Assembly: GCF_010994755.1 (NCBI RefSeq) | Contig: NZ_WHSB02000014.1 | Location: 62,001 to 126,000 of the forward strand | Source of the DNA: Shinella lacus | GTDB taxonomy: Bacteria; Pseudomonadota; Alphaproteobacteria; Rhizobiales; Rhizobiaceae | DNA length: 64,000 nt | Direction of reading: 5' to 3' | Part shown: piece after piece, positions 16,599-25,588 of the stretch | Layout: every line of letters starts with the position of its first letter | Position numbering within the stretch: position 1 is the stretch's first letter | Notes under the pieces: generated by a model | What the model saw: the letters and a program-made list of their open reading frames with translations, nothing else | The model's database searches: none | Told to the model about the DNA's origin: nothing | Position numbers and translations under genes: made by a program

Positions 16599-18728
16599 TT
16601 GGAAAACCCGATTGTGATTGGCATCGACGCGGGCGGCACCATGACCGACACGATCCTCGTCGATCGTCATGGACACTTCAAGATCGGCAAGGCGGCAACG
16701 ACGCCGAAAGACGAAGCGGAGGGTTTTGTCGCCTCCTCGCTGGACGCGGCAGAGGCCTGGGGCATTTCGCTCGAAAGCCTGTTTTCGGGCGTCGACGTCG
16801 TGCTCTATTCCGGCACCGGCATGCTCAACACGCTGCTGTCGCGCACCGGCCGAAGGCTCGGCCTCATTACCACCAAGGGCATGGAGGACATGATCCTGAT
16901 GGGCCGCGGCTTGCAGGCCTGGGCGGACTATTCCTATGCCGACCGGCTGCACGCCGTCACCCACCATCACCCTGATCCCCTCGTGCCGCGTCGGCGCACG
17001 CATGGCGTGACGGAACGCATCGACCATTTCGGCGATGTCGTGCTGCCGCTCTACGATGCCGATGTGGTGAAGGCCGCCCGCGCGCTGATCAAGGATAAGG
17101 TCGATGCGATCTGCATCATGACGATCTTCTCCCATGTGAACCCGGTGCACGAGAAGCGCATCGCGGAAATCTGCCGCGAGGAGGTCGCGAAGGCCGGCGC
17201 GGAAATCACCGTCTATACCAGCCATGAGGTGCGCCCGGTCATCCGCGAACAGTCGCGGCTGAACTCGGTGCTGATCGAGGCCTATGCGACATCGCGTGGC
17301 CGCAAGCAATTGCGCGGCATCGAGGATGCCTCGAAGAAATACGGCTTCAAATACGGCGTGCAGACGCTGCTCTCCTTCGGGGGCCTGACCTCGATCAACC
17401 ACCCCCGCCTGCACGAGACGATGATTTCAGGCCCGATCGGCGGCATTCTGGGCGCGGCCTATATCGGCAAGCTGATCGGCAATGACTCGCTCATCTGCTC
17501 CGACATGGGCGGCACCTCCTTCGACATGGGCGTCATCTCGCGCGGCCAGACCCGCATCGAGAACGAGCCGCTGATGGACCGCTTCAAGCTGAACGTGCCG
17601 ACGCTGCATCTCGATACGATCGGCGCGGGTGCGGGCATGATCCTGAAGGTCGATCCGTTGACCCGCAAGATTTCGCTCGGGCCGGAAAGTGCGGGCTCCG
17701 ATCCGGGACCGATCTGCTTCGACCGCGGCGGCACCGAGCCGACCATTGCCGATTGCGACGCGATCCTCGGTCGGCTCAATCCGGATTATTTCCTCGGCGG
17801 TAAGGTCAAGCTCCAGGTCGAGAAGGCGCGCGCCGCCTTCAAGGAGAAATGCGCCGATCCGCTCGGCGTCGGCGTGGAGGAAGCGGCGGAAGGCATGATC
17901 GAAATGCTGGAGGCGGACGCCAACAATGCGCTGCGCCGCGTCATTTCCGGCCAGGGCATCCACCCGTCGGAATTCACGCTGCTCTCCTATGGCGGCTCCG
18001 GCCCGCTGCACCTTGCCGGCTGCTCCAAGGGCATCGGCTTCAAGGACATCATCACCTTCCAGTTCGCCGCCGGCTTCTCCGCCTTCGGCTGCACGACGGC
18101 GGATTACATGCGCCGCCACTCGGTCTCCACCCAGATCGACATTTCGGCGCGCGCCACGGAGGATCGGCTCGTTGCCGCCGGCAGCCAGATCACCAAGGTC
18201 TGGAACGATCTCGAAAGGGCGGCGGTCGATGAAATGCTCGCCGACGGCCATGCGCGCGAGAAGATCAAGACCGTGCCCTTCTTCATGGCGCGCTATACCG
18301 GCCAGCTCGAAGACGTCGAGGTCATCGCGCCGTTGCCAGCTGTCAACTCGGCAGACGACATGCGCGCCGTGCTCGCCCAGTTCGAGGAGGTCTATGCCAA
18401 GGCCAACCACCGCGTCTCGAAATATGGCGAGGCCGGCTTCTCGCTGATGGAGCTCGGCGTCATCGCGACGGCCGACAAGATCAAGCCGACGCTCATCCGC
18501 CGGCCGCTCGGCACCGCCAATCCGGCGAGCGCCCACAAGGGCACGCGCGAGGCCTATATCGGCGGGCGCTGGCACAAGACCAATCTCTACGAAATGGACC
18601 TGCTCGAACCGGGCCACGAGGTGACCGGCCCGGCCATCATCGAGCATCCGGCCACCACGCTCGTCGTGCATCCGAACGACCGCGTCTTCATCGATGAGTG
18701 GACGCTGCTCCACTATATTCACGCCTGA
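16599..18728 (+). CDS. Acetone-carboxylase-like beta subunit (HyuA/hydantoinase A family)
   Basis: A 709-residue ATP-binding subunit of the HyuA family, close in length to acetone carboxylase beta (AcxA, about 717). The start is TTG at 16599, with GGAGGGCAAGG before it; the product opens MENPIVIGIDAGGTMTDTIL, the phosphate-binding loop of the actin-like fold. Later come SDMGGTSFDMGVISRG, LSYGGSGPLHLAGCSKGIG and FSAFGC. With the next two genes it forms the alpha/beta/gamma set that carboxylates a ketone at the expense of ATP. The order beta-alpha-gamma is the acx order. Substrate unproven; oxoprolinase or hydantoinase is less likely because of the gamma gene. Confidence 0.8.
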   Translation: MENPIVIGIDAGGTMTDTILVDRHGHFKIGKAATTPKDEAEGFVASSLDAAEAWGISLESLFSGVDVVLYSGTGMLNTLLSRTGRRLGLITTKGMEDMILMGRGLQAWADYSYADRLHAVTHHHPDPLVPRRRTHGVTERIDHFGDVVLPLYDADVVKAARALIKDKVDAICIMTIFSHVNPVHEKRIAEICREEVAKAGAEITVYTSHEVRPVIREQSRLNSVLIEAYATSRGRKQLRGIEDASKKYGFKYGVQTLLSFGGLTSINHPRLHETMISGPIGGILGAAYIGKLIGNDSLICSDMGGTSFDMGVISRGQTRIENEPLMDRFKLNVPTLHLDTIGAGAGMILKVDPLTRKISLGPESAGSDPGPICFDRGGTEPTIADCDAILGRLNPDYFLGGKVKLQVEKARAAFKEKCADPLGVGVEEAAEGMIEMLEADANNALRRVISGQGIHPSEFTLLSYGGSGPLHLAGCSKGIGFKDIITFQFAAGFSAFGCTTADYMRRHSVSTQIDISARATEDRLVAAGSQITKVWNDLERAAVDEMLADGHAREKIKTVPFFMARYTGQLEDVEVIAPLPAVNSADDMRAVLAQFEEVYAKANHRVSKYGEAGFSLMELGVIATADKIKPTLIRRPLGTANPASAHKGTREAYIGGRWHKTNLYEMDLLEPGHEVTGPAIIEHPATTLVVHPNDRVFIDEWTLLHYIHA

Positions 18729-18744
18729 GCGGGAGACCGAAACC

Positions 18745-20937
18745 ATGCTGGACAGAACCGCAAATCCCCTTCGCGAACGCCTCCTCGAATCCGAACGGCT
18801 GATGGAGGAAACCGGCTGCTACGACGGCATCACCGAACTGACGCTGCGCCGGCAGGATCCGCTGAAATTCGAGACGCTGCACACCAAGCTTCGTGCCTAT
18901 TGCGTCTCGGCGCGGGAAATGGCCCGGCGCATCTCGGCTTCCCCCGGTGTGCGCGAAGTGGGCGAGATGGTCGTCGCGATCTACACGCCGGAGGGCGACG
19001 CGATCGCGCTCTCCAACGGCATCATGGTGCATGTGCACACGATGAGCCGTTTCATCAAATGGATGATCAAGAACGGCTACGAGGAAAACCCCTGCATCCG
19101 CGACGGCGATATCTTCGCCAACAACGATGCCTTCATCGGCACCGTGCAGGTGCCGGACGTGATGGACGTCGTGCCGATCTTCTACGAGGGCACGCTGGTC
19201 GGCTGGGCGGGCGCGGTCTGCCACGAGCTGGAGGCGGGCGGCATCACGCCCGGCGGCGACGTGTGCCTGGCGCAGGAGCGCTTCACCGAGGGCCTGTTCG
19301 TCTGCGCGGAAAAGGTCGGCGAGAACGACGAGATCCGCCGCGACTACGTCATCCGCTGCGAGCGAAACCTGCGCATGCCGATCTACTGGGTGCTGGACGA
19401 AAAGGCCAAGGTCGCCGCCTGCATCGACATGCGCGAGAGCGTCAAGCAGCTCATCTCCGAGGTCGGGCTGGAATACTGGCAGCGGCTCGCCAAGGAGTTC
19501 ATCGAGGAGGGCAGGCGCGCCCAGCTCGCCCGCACCCGCCAGCTCACCGTGCCCGGCATCTACCGCGGCCACACCTTCTACGGCCACGTCACGGAGGGCA
19601 AGCCGGGCTTCCAGCCGCTCGGGCCGCCGAACTGGCTCTACAACATCCCGATCGAGATGGAGATCAAGTCCGACGGCAAGATCCGCATGGATTTCGACGG
19701 CACCCAGCCCTGGGGCTACCACTCGATGAACTGCACGCCGGCCGGCATGGATGGCGGCATGTTCGTGACGCTGACCCAGCACATGAACTTCGAGGGCCTG
19801 GTCAATGACGGCGCCTGGATGGCGACCGAGATCAACATTCCGCACGGCACCTGGACCAACCCGGACAACGAGATGGCCGCCACCGCCACCTCCTGGGCGC
19901 TGCTCTTGCCCGCCTACGGCGTCTTCCAGCGGCTCTTGTCGCGCGGCTTCATCGCCCGCGGCTTCGTCGAGGAGGCCTTCGTCGGGCAGGTCAACTCGCC
20001 GATGATCGAGATGGGCGGCACCAGCCAGTACGGCACGCAATTCGGCATGGCGCATTTCGAATGCGCGGCCGCCGGCTCCGGGGCGCTCGCCATCAAGGAC
20101 GGGCTGGACACGGCCTATGTCGGCTGGAACCCGGAATCCGACATGGGCAATATCGAGATCTGGGAACAGAACATGCCGATGGTCTATATCGGCCGCTCGA
20201 TCGTGCCCAATTCCGGGGGTGCCGGCAAATATCGCGGCGGCTGCGCCTTCGCCTCCACCTGGCTGATCAACAAGACGGAGCACCTGCGCCTCGTCACCTC
20301 GGAACATTCCTCCCGCGTCTTCGACAATGGGGGCCTCTGCGGCGGCTACCCGGCGCCCACCTGCGAAAAACACCATGCCGTGCGCGGCTCCGACATCTTC
20401 GAGAAGGCCGCAAAGGGCGAGGCGCTGGCGCACACGCCGGGAACCGATCCGCTCGTCTCGGATTTCGAACGCCGCTACAAGGGCGAGCAGGTGTTCGAGG
20501 AGGGGCCTTACATCACCAAGCCGCACAAGTCCGGCGACATCTTCAGCCATGCCTATAATGGCGGCGGCGGCTTCGGCGACGTGCTGGAGCGTGATCCGGT
20601 GAAGACGGCCTGGGATGTGGAAAACGGCTTCCTCACCCGCGAGGCGGCCGAGCAGGTCTTCGGCATCATCCTCAAGGACGACGCGGAGGGCTATCCGCTG
20701 GCCGATATCGACGCCACCGTGGCGCGGCGCGCCGAGATGCGCAAGGCGCGCCTCGCCAGGGCCATTCCGGTCTCCGAATGGATCGCCAGGGAGGCGACGC
20801 GCGTGAAGAAACAGGACTTTGCGCTGGAAGTGACACGGATGTATCGCAGCGCGATGCAGCTTTCGCCGAGATTCACCCGGGAATTCAAGGACTTCTGGGG
20901 TCTCGACGCCGATTATGCCTTTGCCGGGGAGAAGTAA
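18745..20937 (+). CDS. Acetone-carboxylase-like alpha subunit (HyuB/hydantoinase B family)
   Basis: A 730-residue HyuB-family subunit, the expected carboxylating subunit with the metal site in acetone carboxylase (AcxB is somewhat longer, about 776). It starts MLDRTANPLRERLLESERLM at 18745, after GGGAGA. Typical text includes FANNDAFIGTVQVPDVMDVV, GWAGAVCHELEAGG, PNSGGAGKYRGGCAFA and FSHAYNGGGGFGDVLERDP. It begins 16 bases after the beta subunit and ends 3 bases before gamma, so all three are translated from one mRNA. Which ketone is carboxylated cannot be read from the sequence. Confidence 0.8.
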   Translation: MLDRTANPLRERLLESERLMEETGCYDGITELTLRRQDPLKFETLHTKLRAYCVSAREMARRISASPGVREVGEMVVAIYTPEGDAIALSNGIMVHVHTMSRFIKWMIKNGYEENPCIRDGDIFANNDAFIGTVQVPDVMDVVPIFYEGTLVGWAGAVCHELEAGGITPGGDVCLAQERFTEGLFVCAEKVGENDEIRRDYVIRCERNLRMPIYWVLDEKAKVAACIDMRESVKQLISEVGLEYWQRLAKEFIEEGRRAQLARTRQLTVPGIYRGHTFYGHVTEGKPGFQPLGPPNWLYNIPIEMEIKSDGKIRMDFDGTQPWGYHSMNCTPAGMDGGMFVTLTQHMNFEGLVNDGAWMATEINIPHGTWTNPDNEMAATATSWALLLPAYGVFQRLLSRGFIARGFVEEAFVGQVNSPMIEMGGTSQYGTQFGMAHFECAAAGSGALAIKDGLDTAYVGWNPESDMGNIEIWEQNMPMVYIGRSIVPNSGGAGKYRGGCAFASTWLINKTEHLRLVTSEHSSRVFDNGGLCGGYPAPTCEKHHAVRGSDIFEKAAKGEALAHTPGTDPLVSDFERRYKGEQVFEEGPYITKPHKSGDIFSHAYNGGGGFGDVLERDPVKTAWDVENGFLTREAAEQVFGIILKDDAEGYPLADIDATVARRAEMRKARLARAIPVSEWIAREATRVKKQDFALEVTRMYRSAMQLSPRFTREFKDFWGLDADYAFAGEK

Positions 20938-20940
20938 GCC

Positions 20941-21438
20941 ATGAGTGCCTATTCCAAGGAAACCATCCGCGAACTGGTCGACGGCACGCTGCCCTGGCCG
21001 CAGACCCGCCGCATCATGAGCGCCTACAAGGATGACGACCGTTTCGCAAAATATATCAGCGTGTTGCAGGATCGCGTGGCCTGGGAAGACCCGATCCTGC
21101 TGCCCGTCGGCGACCGGCTTTTCATCTGCGACAGCGCCGAGGGGCGGGTGACGCGCTGCGAATGCGGCCATTCCTTCGGCGATTACCGCAAGAACTGGAA
21201 GCTCAACGCCGTGATCAGCGTGCGCAACACGCAAGAGAGCCTGCGCGAGATCTACCCCAATTCCGACCTGCCGGACCCGGAATGGATGGAGATCCGCGAA
21301 TTCTTCTGCCCGCAATGCGCCCACCTGCACGAGGTGGAGGCGGCAGCGCCCGGCTATCCCATCGTGCATGATTTCCAGCCGGACCTCGAAGGGTTCTACA
21401 GGGATTGGCTGGGCACACCCTTGAAGGAGACGGCATGA
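20941..21438 (+). CDS. Acetone-carboxylase-like gamma subunit (zinc-binding)
   Basis: A 165-residue protein of the acetone carboxylase gamma family (AcxC about 169 residues). It carries two zinc-ligand-like clusters, CECGHSFGDYRKNWKLNAV (residues about 75-93) and FFCPQCAHLHEVE (about 121-133). The gamma subunit separates true acetone-type carboxylases from hydantoinases and oxoprolinases, which lack it, so its presence is the main argument for the function of the whole operon. Its stop overlaps the start of the next gene (ATGA). Confidence 0.85.
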   Translation: MSAYSKETIRELVDGTLPWPQTRRIMSAYKDDDRFAKYISVLQDRVAWEDPILLPVGDRLFICDSAEGRVTRCECGHSFGDYRKNWKLNAVISVRNTQESLREIYPNSDLPDPEWMEIREFFCPQCAHLHEVEAAAPGYPIVHDFQPDLEGFYRDWLGTPLKETA

Positions 21439-22265
21439 CGGAAAACCTGAAGGGCCGCAGCGCGGTCATCACCGGCGGGTTGACGGGGCAGGGGCTGGCG
21501 ATCGCCGAGGCCCTTGCCGGGGCCGGCGCCCATGTCGCCGTCGGCTCCTTCGTGCGCGAAGCGGCGGGGCGGCAGGGCGACGCCGCCGCCTATCCGGACC
21601 CCGAAGAGATCGTCAGCGTGCGGGAACGACTGGCCCGGCATGGCACCAAGGTGCATGCCGGGCATCTCGACGTGCGCGACAGCGCGGCCATCGCCGATTT
21701 CGCCGCCGCCGCGGAGGCCGCCTGCGGGCCGGCCGATATCCTCGTCAATGCGGCGGGCACCACGGCCGAACAGCCGGTCAGCGGCCATTCGGACGAGCTG
21801 TGGCTGAAGATCATCGACACAAACCTCAACGGCGCCTTCCGCATGATCCGGACCTACCTGCCGGGCATGATGACCCGCAAATGGGGGCGGGTGATCAATA
21901 TCGGCTCGACGGCGGCGACCGTCGGCTGGAAGGACAACCCCGCCTATTGCGCCTCGAAATCCGGCCTGCTCGGGCTCACCCGCTGCGTGGCGCTGGAGGG
22001 GGCGCCGCATGGCGTGACGGCGGTGATGATCAGCCCCACCTGGGTGGAGACGGAACTGATGCGCCGCAATGTCCAGCAGGTTCTCGACCGGGAGGGCGGG
22101 GGCCGCACGCTGGAGGACGCCATGGCCGATATCGCCCGGCAGAACCCGCAGAACCGCATCATCCAGCCGAGCGAAATAGCCGCCCTTGCCGTCTTCCTCT
22201 CGGGGGAGGGGGCCAGGGGCATCACCATGGAGAACATACAGATCTCGGGCGGCGCACTCTGGTGA
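21435..22265 (+). CDS. Short-chain dehydrogenase/reductase in the carboxylase operon
   Basis: A 276-residue SDR oxidising or reducing an alcohol/ketone with NAD(P). The catalytic Tyr-Lys is in NPAYCASKSGLLG, with the serine in NIGSTAATVG and NAAGTT in the core. The nucleotide loop is unusual, ITGGLTGQGLAIAEAL, lacking the usual TGxxxGIG spacing text, and is followed by an insertion with REAAGRQGDAAAYPDPEE. It is translationally coupled to the gamma subunit (ATGA), so it should act on the substrate or product of the carboxylase, for example a 3-hydroxy or 3-keto acid. Confidence 0.85.
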   Translation: MTENLKGRSAVITGGLTGQGLAIAEALAGAGAHVAVGSFVREAAGRQGDAAAYPDPEEIVSVRERLARHGTKVHAGHLDVRDSAAIADFAAAAEAACGPADILVNAAGTTAEQPVSGHSDELWLKIIDTNLNGAFRMIRTYLPGMMTRKWGRVINIGSTAATVGWKDNPAYCASKSGLLGLTRCVALEGAPHGVTAVMISPTWVETELMRRNVQQVLDREGGGRTLEDAMADIARQNPQNRIIQPSEIAALAVFLSGEGARGITMENIQISGGALW

Positions 22266-22311
22266 GCCGCCCGGTTCGCATGAAGCCAACAACAAAGAAA
22301 GGGAACAGCAA

Positions 22312-23259
22312 ATGCCAAGATATGTAATCGCAACGCTTGCCATGACTGCCGGACTGCTTTCGACCTTCGCCACCGCGCATGCGGCCGATCCGGAAAGCTG
22401 CAAGGCCGTGCGCTTCTCCGATGTCGGCTGGACCGACATCACCTCCACCACCGCCGTCGCCTCGGCGATCCTCCAGGCGCTGGGCTACGCGCCGGAGAGC
22501 AAGCTGCTCTCCATCCCCGTCACCTATACCAGCATGAAGAACAAGGACATCGACGTCTATCTCGGCGACTGGCAGCCCAGCATGGAGGCCGACCGCAAGC
22601 CCTTCCTCGAAGACAAGTCGATCGAGGTCTTCGGCCCGAACCTGACGGGCGCCAAATACACCTTCGCCGTGCCGAAATATGTCTCCGATGCCGGCGTCAA
22701 GGATTTCGCCGACCTGCAGAAATTCGCCGACAAATTCGGCAACAAGATCTACGGCATCGAGCCCGGCAACAACGGCAACCGCATGATCACCGAGATGATC
22801 GACAAGAAGGCCTTCGGCCTCGCCGACTGGGAGCTCATCGAAAGCTCGGAGCAGGGCATGCTGGCGGAAGTCGGCCGGGCGATCGGCGAAAAGCAGTGGA
22901 TCGTCTTCCTCGGCTGGGCGCCGCACCCGATGAACTCGGTCTACCAGATCGACTATCTCTCCGGCGGCGACGACTATTTCGGCCCCAACTACGGCGGCGC
23001 CGACATCTACACCAACATCCGCGCCGGCTACGCGGCCGAATGCCCGAACGTCGCAAAATTCGTCACCAACCTGCGCTTCACGCTGCCCATGGAAAACGAA
23101 ATCATGGGCGCCATCCTGAACGACGGCAAGGACGCCGAGGCGGCGGCAACCGAATGGCTGAAGGCGCATCCCGACGCGGTGACGCCGTGGCTGGAGGGCG
23201 TGACCACCATTGACGGCAAGCCAGCGGCGGAAGCGGTGGGCGGGTTGCTCAACGGGTGA
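22312..23259 (+). CDS. Periplasmic glycine-betaine/choline-type binding protein (ChoX-like), orphan
   Basis: A 315-residue secreted solute-binding protein of the OpuAC type. After a signal peptide (MPRYVIATLAMTAGLLSTFA ... AHA) it has RFSDVGWTDITSTTAVASAI, YLGDWQPSME, KYTFAVPKYV and FLGWAPHPMN. The tryptophans and tyrosines in these blocks match the aromatic-box positions that bind trimethylammonium groups in ChoX-like proteins. AAAGGGA lies before the ATG at 22312. No permease or ATPase gene follows, so it must use a transporter encoded elsewhere. Its place at the end of the carboxylase operon suggests the carboxylated compound, or its precursor, carries a quaternary ammonium group. Confidence 0.8.
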   Translation: MPRYVIATLAMTAGLLSTFATAHAADPESCKAVRFSDVGWTDITSTTAVASAILQALGYAPESKLLSIPVTYTSMKNKDIDVYLGDWQPSMEADRKPFLEDKSIEVFGPNLTGAKYTFAVPKYVSDAGVKDFADLQKFADKFGNKIYGIEPGNNGNRMITEMIDKKAFGLADWELIESSEQGMLAEVGRAIGEKQWIVFLGWAPHPMNSVYQIDYLSGGDDYFGPNYGGADIYTNIRAGYAAECPNVAKFVTNLRFTLPMENEIMGAILNDGKDAEAAATEWLKAHPDAVTPWLEGVTTIDGKPAAEAVGGLLNG

Positions 23260-23362
23260 TGTTTTTGGCGGGGGCTGGGTGAGAGGATATCTTGAATCCA
23301 GCCTCTTCGGTGAAGTCGCTGGCTTTTCAAGGTGCGGGTTGTTGAATCCGCGCGTGCCAGCA

Positions 23363-23521
23363 ACACCCCCCTCTGCCCTGCCGGGCATCTCCCCCTCAAG
23401 GGGGGAGATTGGATGGAGCACCGTTTTGCCCTCTACAGAGGGTGCAGTTTAAGTAGGGTTTTTGCCCCTTGCCGATATCTCCCCCCTTGAGGGGGAGATG
23501 TCCGGCGGGACAGAGGGGGGT
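23363..23521. repeat. RIME-like inverted repeat pair
   Basis: Two copies of a C-run / G-run element (around 23365-23409 and 23477-23519) face each other. Each has the core ATCTCCCCC...GGGGGAGAT and flanks CTGCCCTGCCGGGC / GTCCGGCGGGACAGAG. Together they can fold into a long stem. Such rhizobial intergenic mosaic elements are common between genes and may stop transcription. The 330-base gap after the binding protein holds nothing else. Confidence 0.7.
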
Positions 23522-23559
23522 GTCATGCCACTTCCTTGTCTTTCGGTCTCGGGCGCGCT

Positions 23560-23580
23560 ATATGACTACTATAGTCATAT
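23560..23580. promoter_or_regulatory. Palindromic operator of the toxin-antitoxin pair
   Basis: Perfect inverted repeat with 9-base arms (ATATGACTA and TAGTCATAT) around CTA, ending 11 bases before the antitoxin ATG. This is the usual place for autorepression by a Phd-type antitoxin. Confidence 0.7.
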
Positions 23581-23591
23581 GAGGCAAAGCC

Positions 23592-23834
23592 ATGCGGGAA
23601 ATCCAGTTGAAGGACGCCAAGGCGACGTTGTCGGCGGTCGTTGATCAGGCGGTGCGCGGCAACCCTGCCGTCATCACCCGGCATGGGCGGCGGCAGGCGG
23701 TGGTTTTGTCCTATGAGGAATATGAGAAGCTGTCGCATGTGCCGAGTTTCGGGCAGTTGCTGGCCGCCTTTCCCGGCGAGGAGGGCGATATTCCTGCTCG
23801 GGCCGGCAAGCCGCCGCGCGCCGTCGATCTCTGA
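23592..23834 (+). CDS. Type II antitoxin, Phd/YefM family
   Basis: An 80-residue antitoxin. The N-terminal DNA-binding part reads MREIQLKDAKATLSAVVDQA, then AVITRHGRRQAVVLSYEEYE, the PhdYeFM fold; the C-terminal tail (GEEGDIPARAGKPPRAVDL) should wrap the toxin. It binds the palindrome at 23560 by inference and so represses its own operon together with the toxin. Its stop overlaps the toxin start (TGATG), giving coupled translation. Confidence 0.9.
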   Translation: MREIQLKDAKATLSAVVDQAVRGNPAVITRHGRRQAVVLSYEEYEKLSHVPSFGQLLAAFPGEEGDIPARAGKPPRAVDL

Positions 23835-24271
23835 TGTATCTCGTCGATACCAATGTCATCTCGGCGCTGGCACCATCGAAGCGGGGAGGGGAGGGGGCGC
23901 TGGTCGACTGGCTGGACAGGGCGAGCCCTCTGCTCTTCCTCTCCGTCGTCACCGCCGCGGAGGTCGCCTCCGGCATCACCAAGGCCGAGCGGGAGGGCGC
24001 GACGAGCAAGGCGCGGGCGCTCAGGGACTGGTGGCAGGCGATCGAATATCTCTATGCGGACAAGCTGCTGGCCTTCGACCTCGCCTGCGCGCGCGCTGCA
24101 GGGCGTATGCTCGACCAGGCCCGCGCCCATGATCCGGGTTTCGAGGACATCGCCATCGCCGCCACTGCGGAGGTGCACGGCCTGACCGTGTTGACGCGCA
24201 ATATCCGCCATTTCGAGCCGCTCGGCGTGCCGGTGCTCGATCCCTTCAAGGCACTGCCGCCGCTGCCGTGA
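23834..24271 (+). CDS. VapC-type PIN-domain ribonuclease toxin
   Basis: A 145-residue PIN-domain toxin, a metal-dependent RNase that stops translation when the antitoxin is degraded. The acidic residues expected are all visible: MYLVDTNVISAL (Asp), TAAEVASGITKAE (Glu), and FEDIAIAATAEVHGLTVLTR (Asp, plus the following NIRHFE). Length and layout are normal for VapC/FitB. Coupled to the antitoxin by a 1-base overlap. A hairpin at 24298 closes the operon. It sits next to an integrase, a usual setting for such addiction modules. Confidence 0.9.
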   Translation: MYLVDTNVISALAPSKRGGEGALVDWLDRASPLLFLSVVTAAEVASGITKAEREGATSKARALRDWWQAIEYLYADKLLAFDLACARAAGRMLDQARAHDPGFEDIAIAATAEVHGLTVLTRNIRHFEPLGVPVLDPFKALPPLP

Positions 24272-24297
24272 GCAGGGTCCGCTTATGGGGCAGTTCT

Positions 24298-24321
24298 CCC
24301 TTCTCCCCGCGGGGAGAAGGG
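24298..24321. terminator. Palindrome between convergent vapC and integrase (RIME-related)
   Basis: Perfect palindrome CCCTTCTCCCCG / CGGGGAGAAGGG lying between the ends of two convergent genes. It may terminate both, although no long T-run follows. The same core occurs in the RIME copies at 38.3 and 40.8 kb. Confidence 0.55.
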
Positions 24322-24368
24322 AAGTGTGGCGATACCTGCAGTCCGTAGGCGGAGTCCTGCCCTGAAGA

Positions 24369-25511
24369 TCAGAGCCCCGCGGCCTTGGTGAGGTTGATGC
24401 GAAAGCGGTCGCGGCGGCGTTGGTAGCGGCGGGTCATTTCGGCGGTGGTGTGGCCGAGCTGTTTCTGGACGTGGCGCTCGTCGACTTCCGCCGAGGAGGC
24501 GAGGCCGGCGCGCAGCGAATGGCCGGCGAATTTTCGGGCGCGCTCGGCCTCGGAGAGATCGCCGCCGACGCCGGCGGCGACGGCGGTCTTCTTGACGAGG
24601 CGGGCGATCTCCTGATCGTTCAGCCGGTCCGGGCCGACCTCCTTGCCCTGGCCGGTCACCCGGCGGAAGAGGGGACCTTTGGCGATGCGGGCGAAGCGGA
24701 TCCAGGTTTCGAGGGCCGCGATCGGGCAGGTGGCGTCCGACGAGCCGCGGCCGATCTCCACCTCGCGCCAGCCGGTCTTGCCGCGCAGGCACACCAGCAG
24801 GCCCTTGTCGAAAAACTCGATCCAGCCGCGGCCGTCCTCCGTCTGGTCGCGGGCAAGGTCGAGCCCGGTGATCTCGGAGCGGCGCAGGCCGCCGGCAAAG
24901 CCGACCAGCAGCATGGCCCGGTCGCGCATGCCGCGCAGCGTGCCGCGCTCCAGCGTCTCCAGCATGGCGATCAGGTCTTCCGGCAGGATCGCCTCCTTCT
25001 GGCGGGGCGGTGCCGCATGTTTGTTGCGGATGCCGGCGAGCACGGTGGCGATGGCGCGGTCCTTGCGGTCGAGCCTTTCGCCGCCGCGCTGGGCATAGTT
25101 CCAGGAGAGCGAGGAGAGGCGGCGTTCGATGGTCGAGACCGTGTTGGCCTTCATGCCACGCTCCGCCGTGCCGGAGGCGCAGGCGGTGATGTAGAGGCCG
25201 ACGATGTGCGGATCCGGCGGCAGCACCGACAGGTTCTGGCGCCGGCACCAGGCGGAAAAATGCTTCCAGTCCGAGGCATAGGCCTTGCGCGTGTTGGCGG
25301 AGCTCGCCGCCTCGACATAGGAGCGGGCGCGATCGGTGAGATCCTGCAGATGGCCGGGCAGGGCAGGGGGCTCCGCCACCACAGGCGCCTGCGGCGAAAC
25401 ATCCTCGGGGACATCAGCTTCGGCAGCGAGATTTTCGGTGTTTTGCGCGATGATTCGGGGCATTCTTTCTATAAAGCCCATGGCGAGCGATAAATCAACG
25501 TTATCCGTCAT
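24369..25511 (-). CDS. Tyrosine recombinase / integrase
   Basis: A 380-residue site-specific recombinase. The N-terminal SAM-like core-binding domain ([33 protein letters not shown]) covers about residues 60-165. The catalytic domain shows [16 protein letters not shown] (first Arg), [10 protein letters not shown] (His and second Arg), [15 protein letters not shown] (His and nucleophile Tyr). It is the kind of integrase found with DUF1403 and ScpB-like genes on rhizobial plasmids, and it lies divergent from them here. No tRNA or direct-repeat attachment site was recognised nearby, so an active island border is not shown. Confidence 0.92.
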   Translation of the reverse strand: MTDNVDLSLAMGFIERMPRIIAQNTENLAAEADVPEDVSPQAPVVAEPPALPGHLQDLTDRARSYVEAASSANTRKAYASDWKHFSAWCRRQNLSVLPPDPHIVGLYITACASGTAERGMKANTVSTIERRLSSLSWNYAQRGGERLDRKDRAIATVLAGIRNKHAAPPRQKEAILPEDLIAMLETLERGTLRGMRDRAMLLVGFAGGLRRSEITGLDLARDQTEDGRGWIEFFDKGLLVCLRGKTGWREVEIGRGSSDATCPIAALETWIRFARIAKGPLFRRVTGQGKEVGPDRLNDQEIARLVKKTAVAAGVGGDLSEAERARKFAGHSLRAGLASSAEVDERHVQKQLGHTTAEMTRRYQRRRDRFRINLTKAAGL

Positions 25512-25588
25512 TATGCCCCTGTGCCCTAGCGTGCGGTTTTGCCGGAAAAGAGTGGCGCGCCTCGCACGGCGCCTGTAACATCGCCCGC

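Noticed and set aside
18688-21369. Very long minus-strand open frame (893 codons) across the carboxylase genes
   Set aside because: It is antisense to alpha and gamma subunit genes with clear families. Its product is rich in Arg/His/Ala/Asp as expected for a shadow of GC-rich codons, with no family signature.
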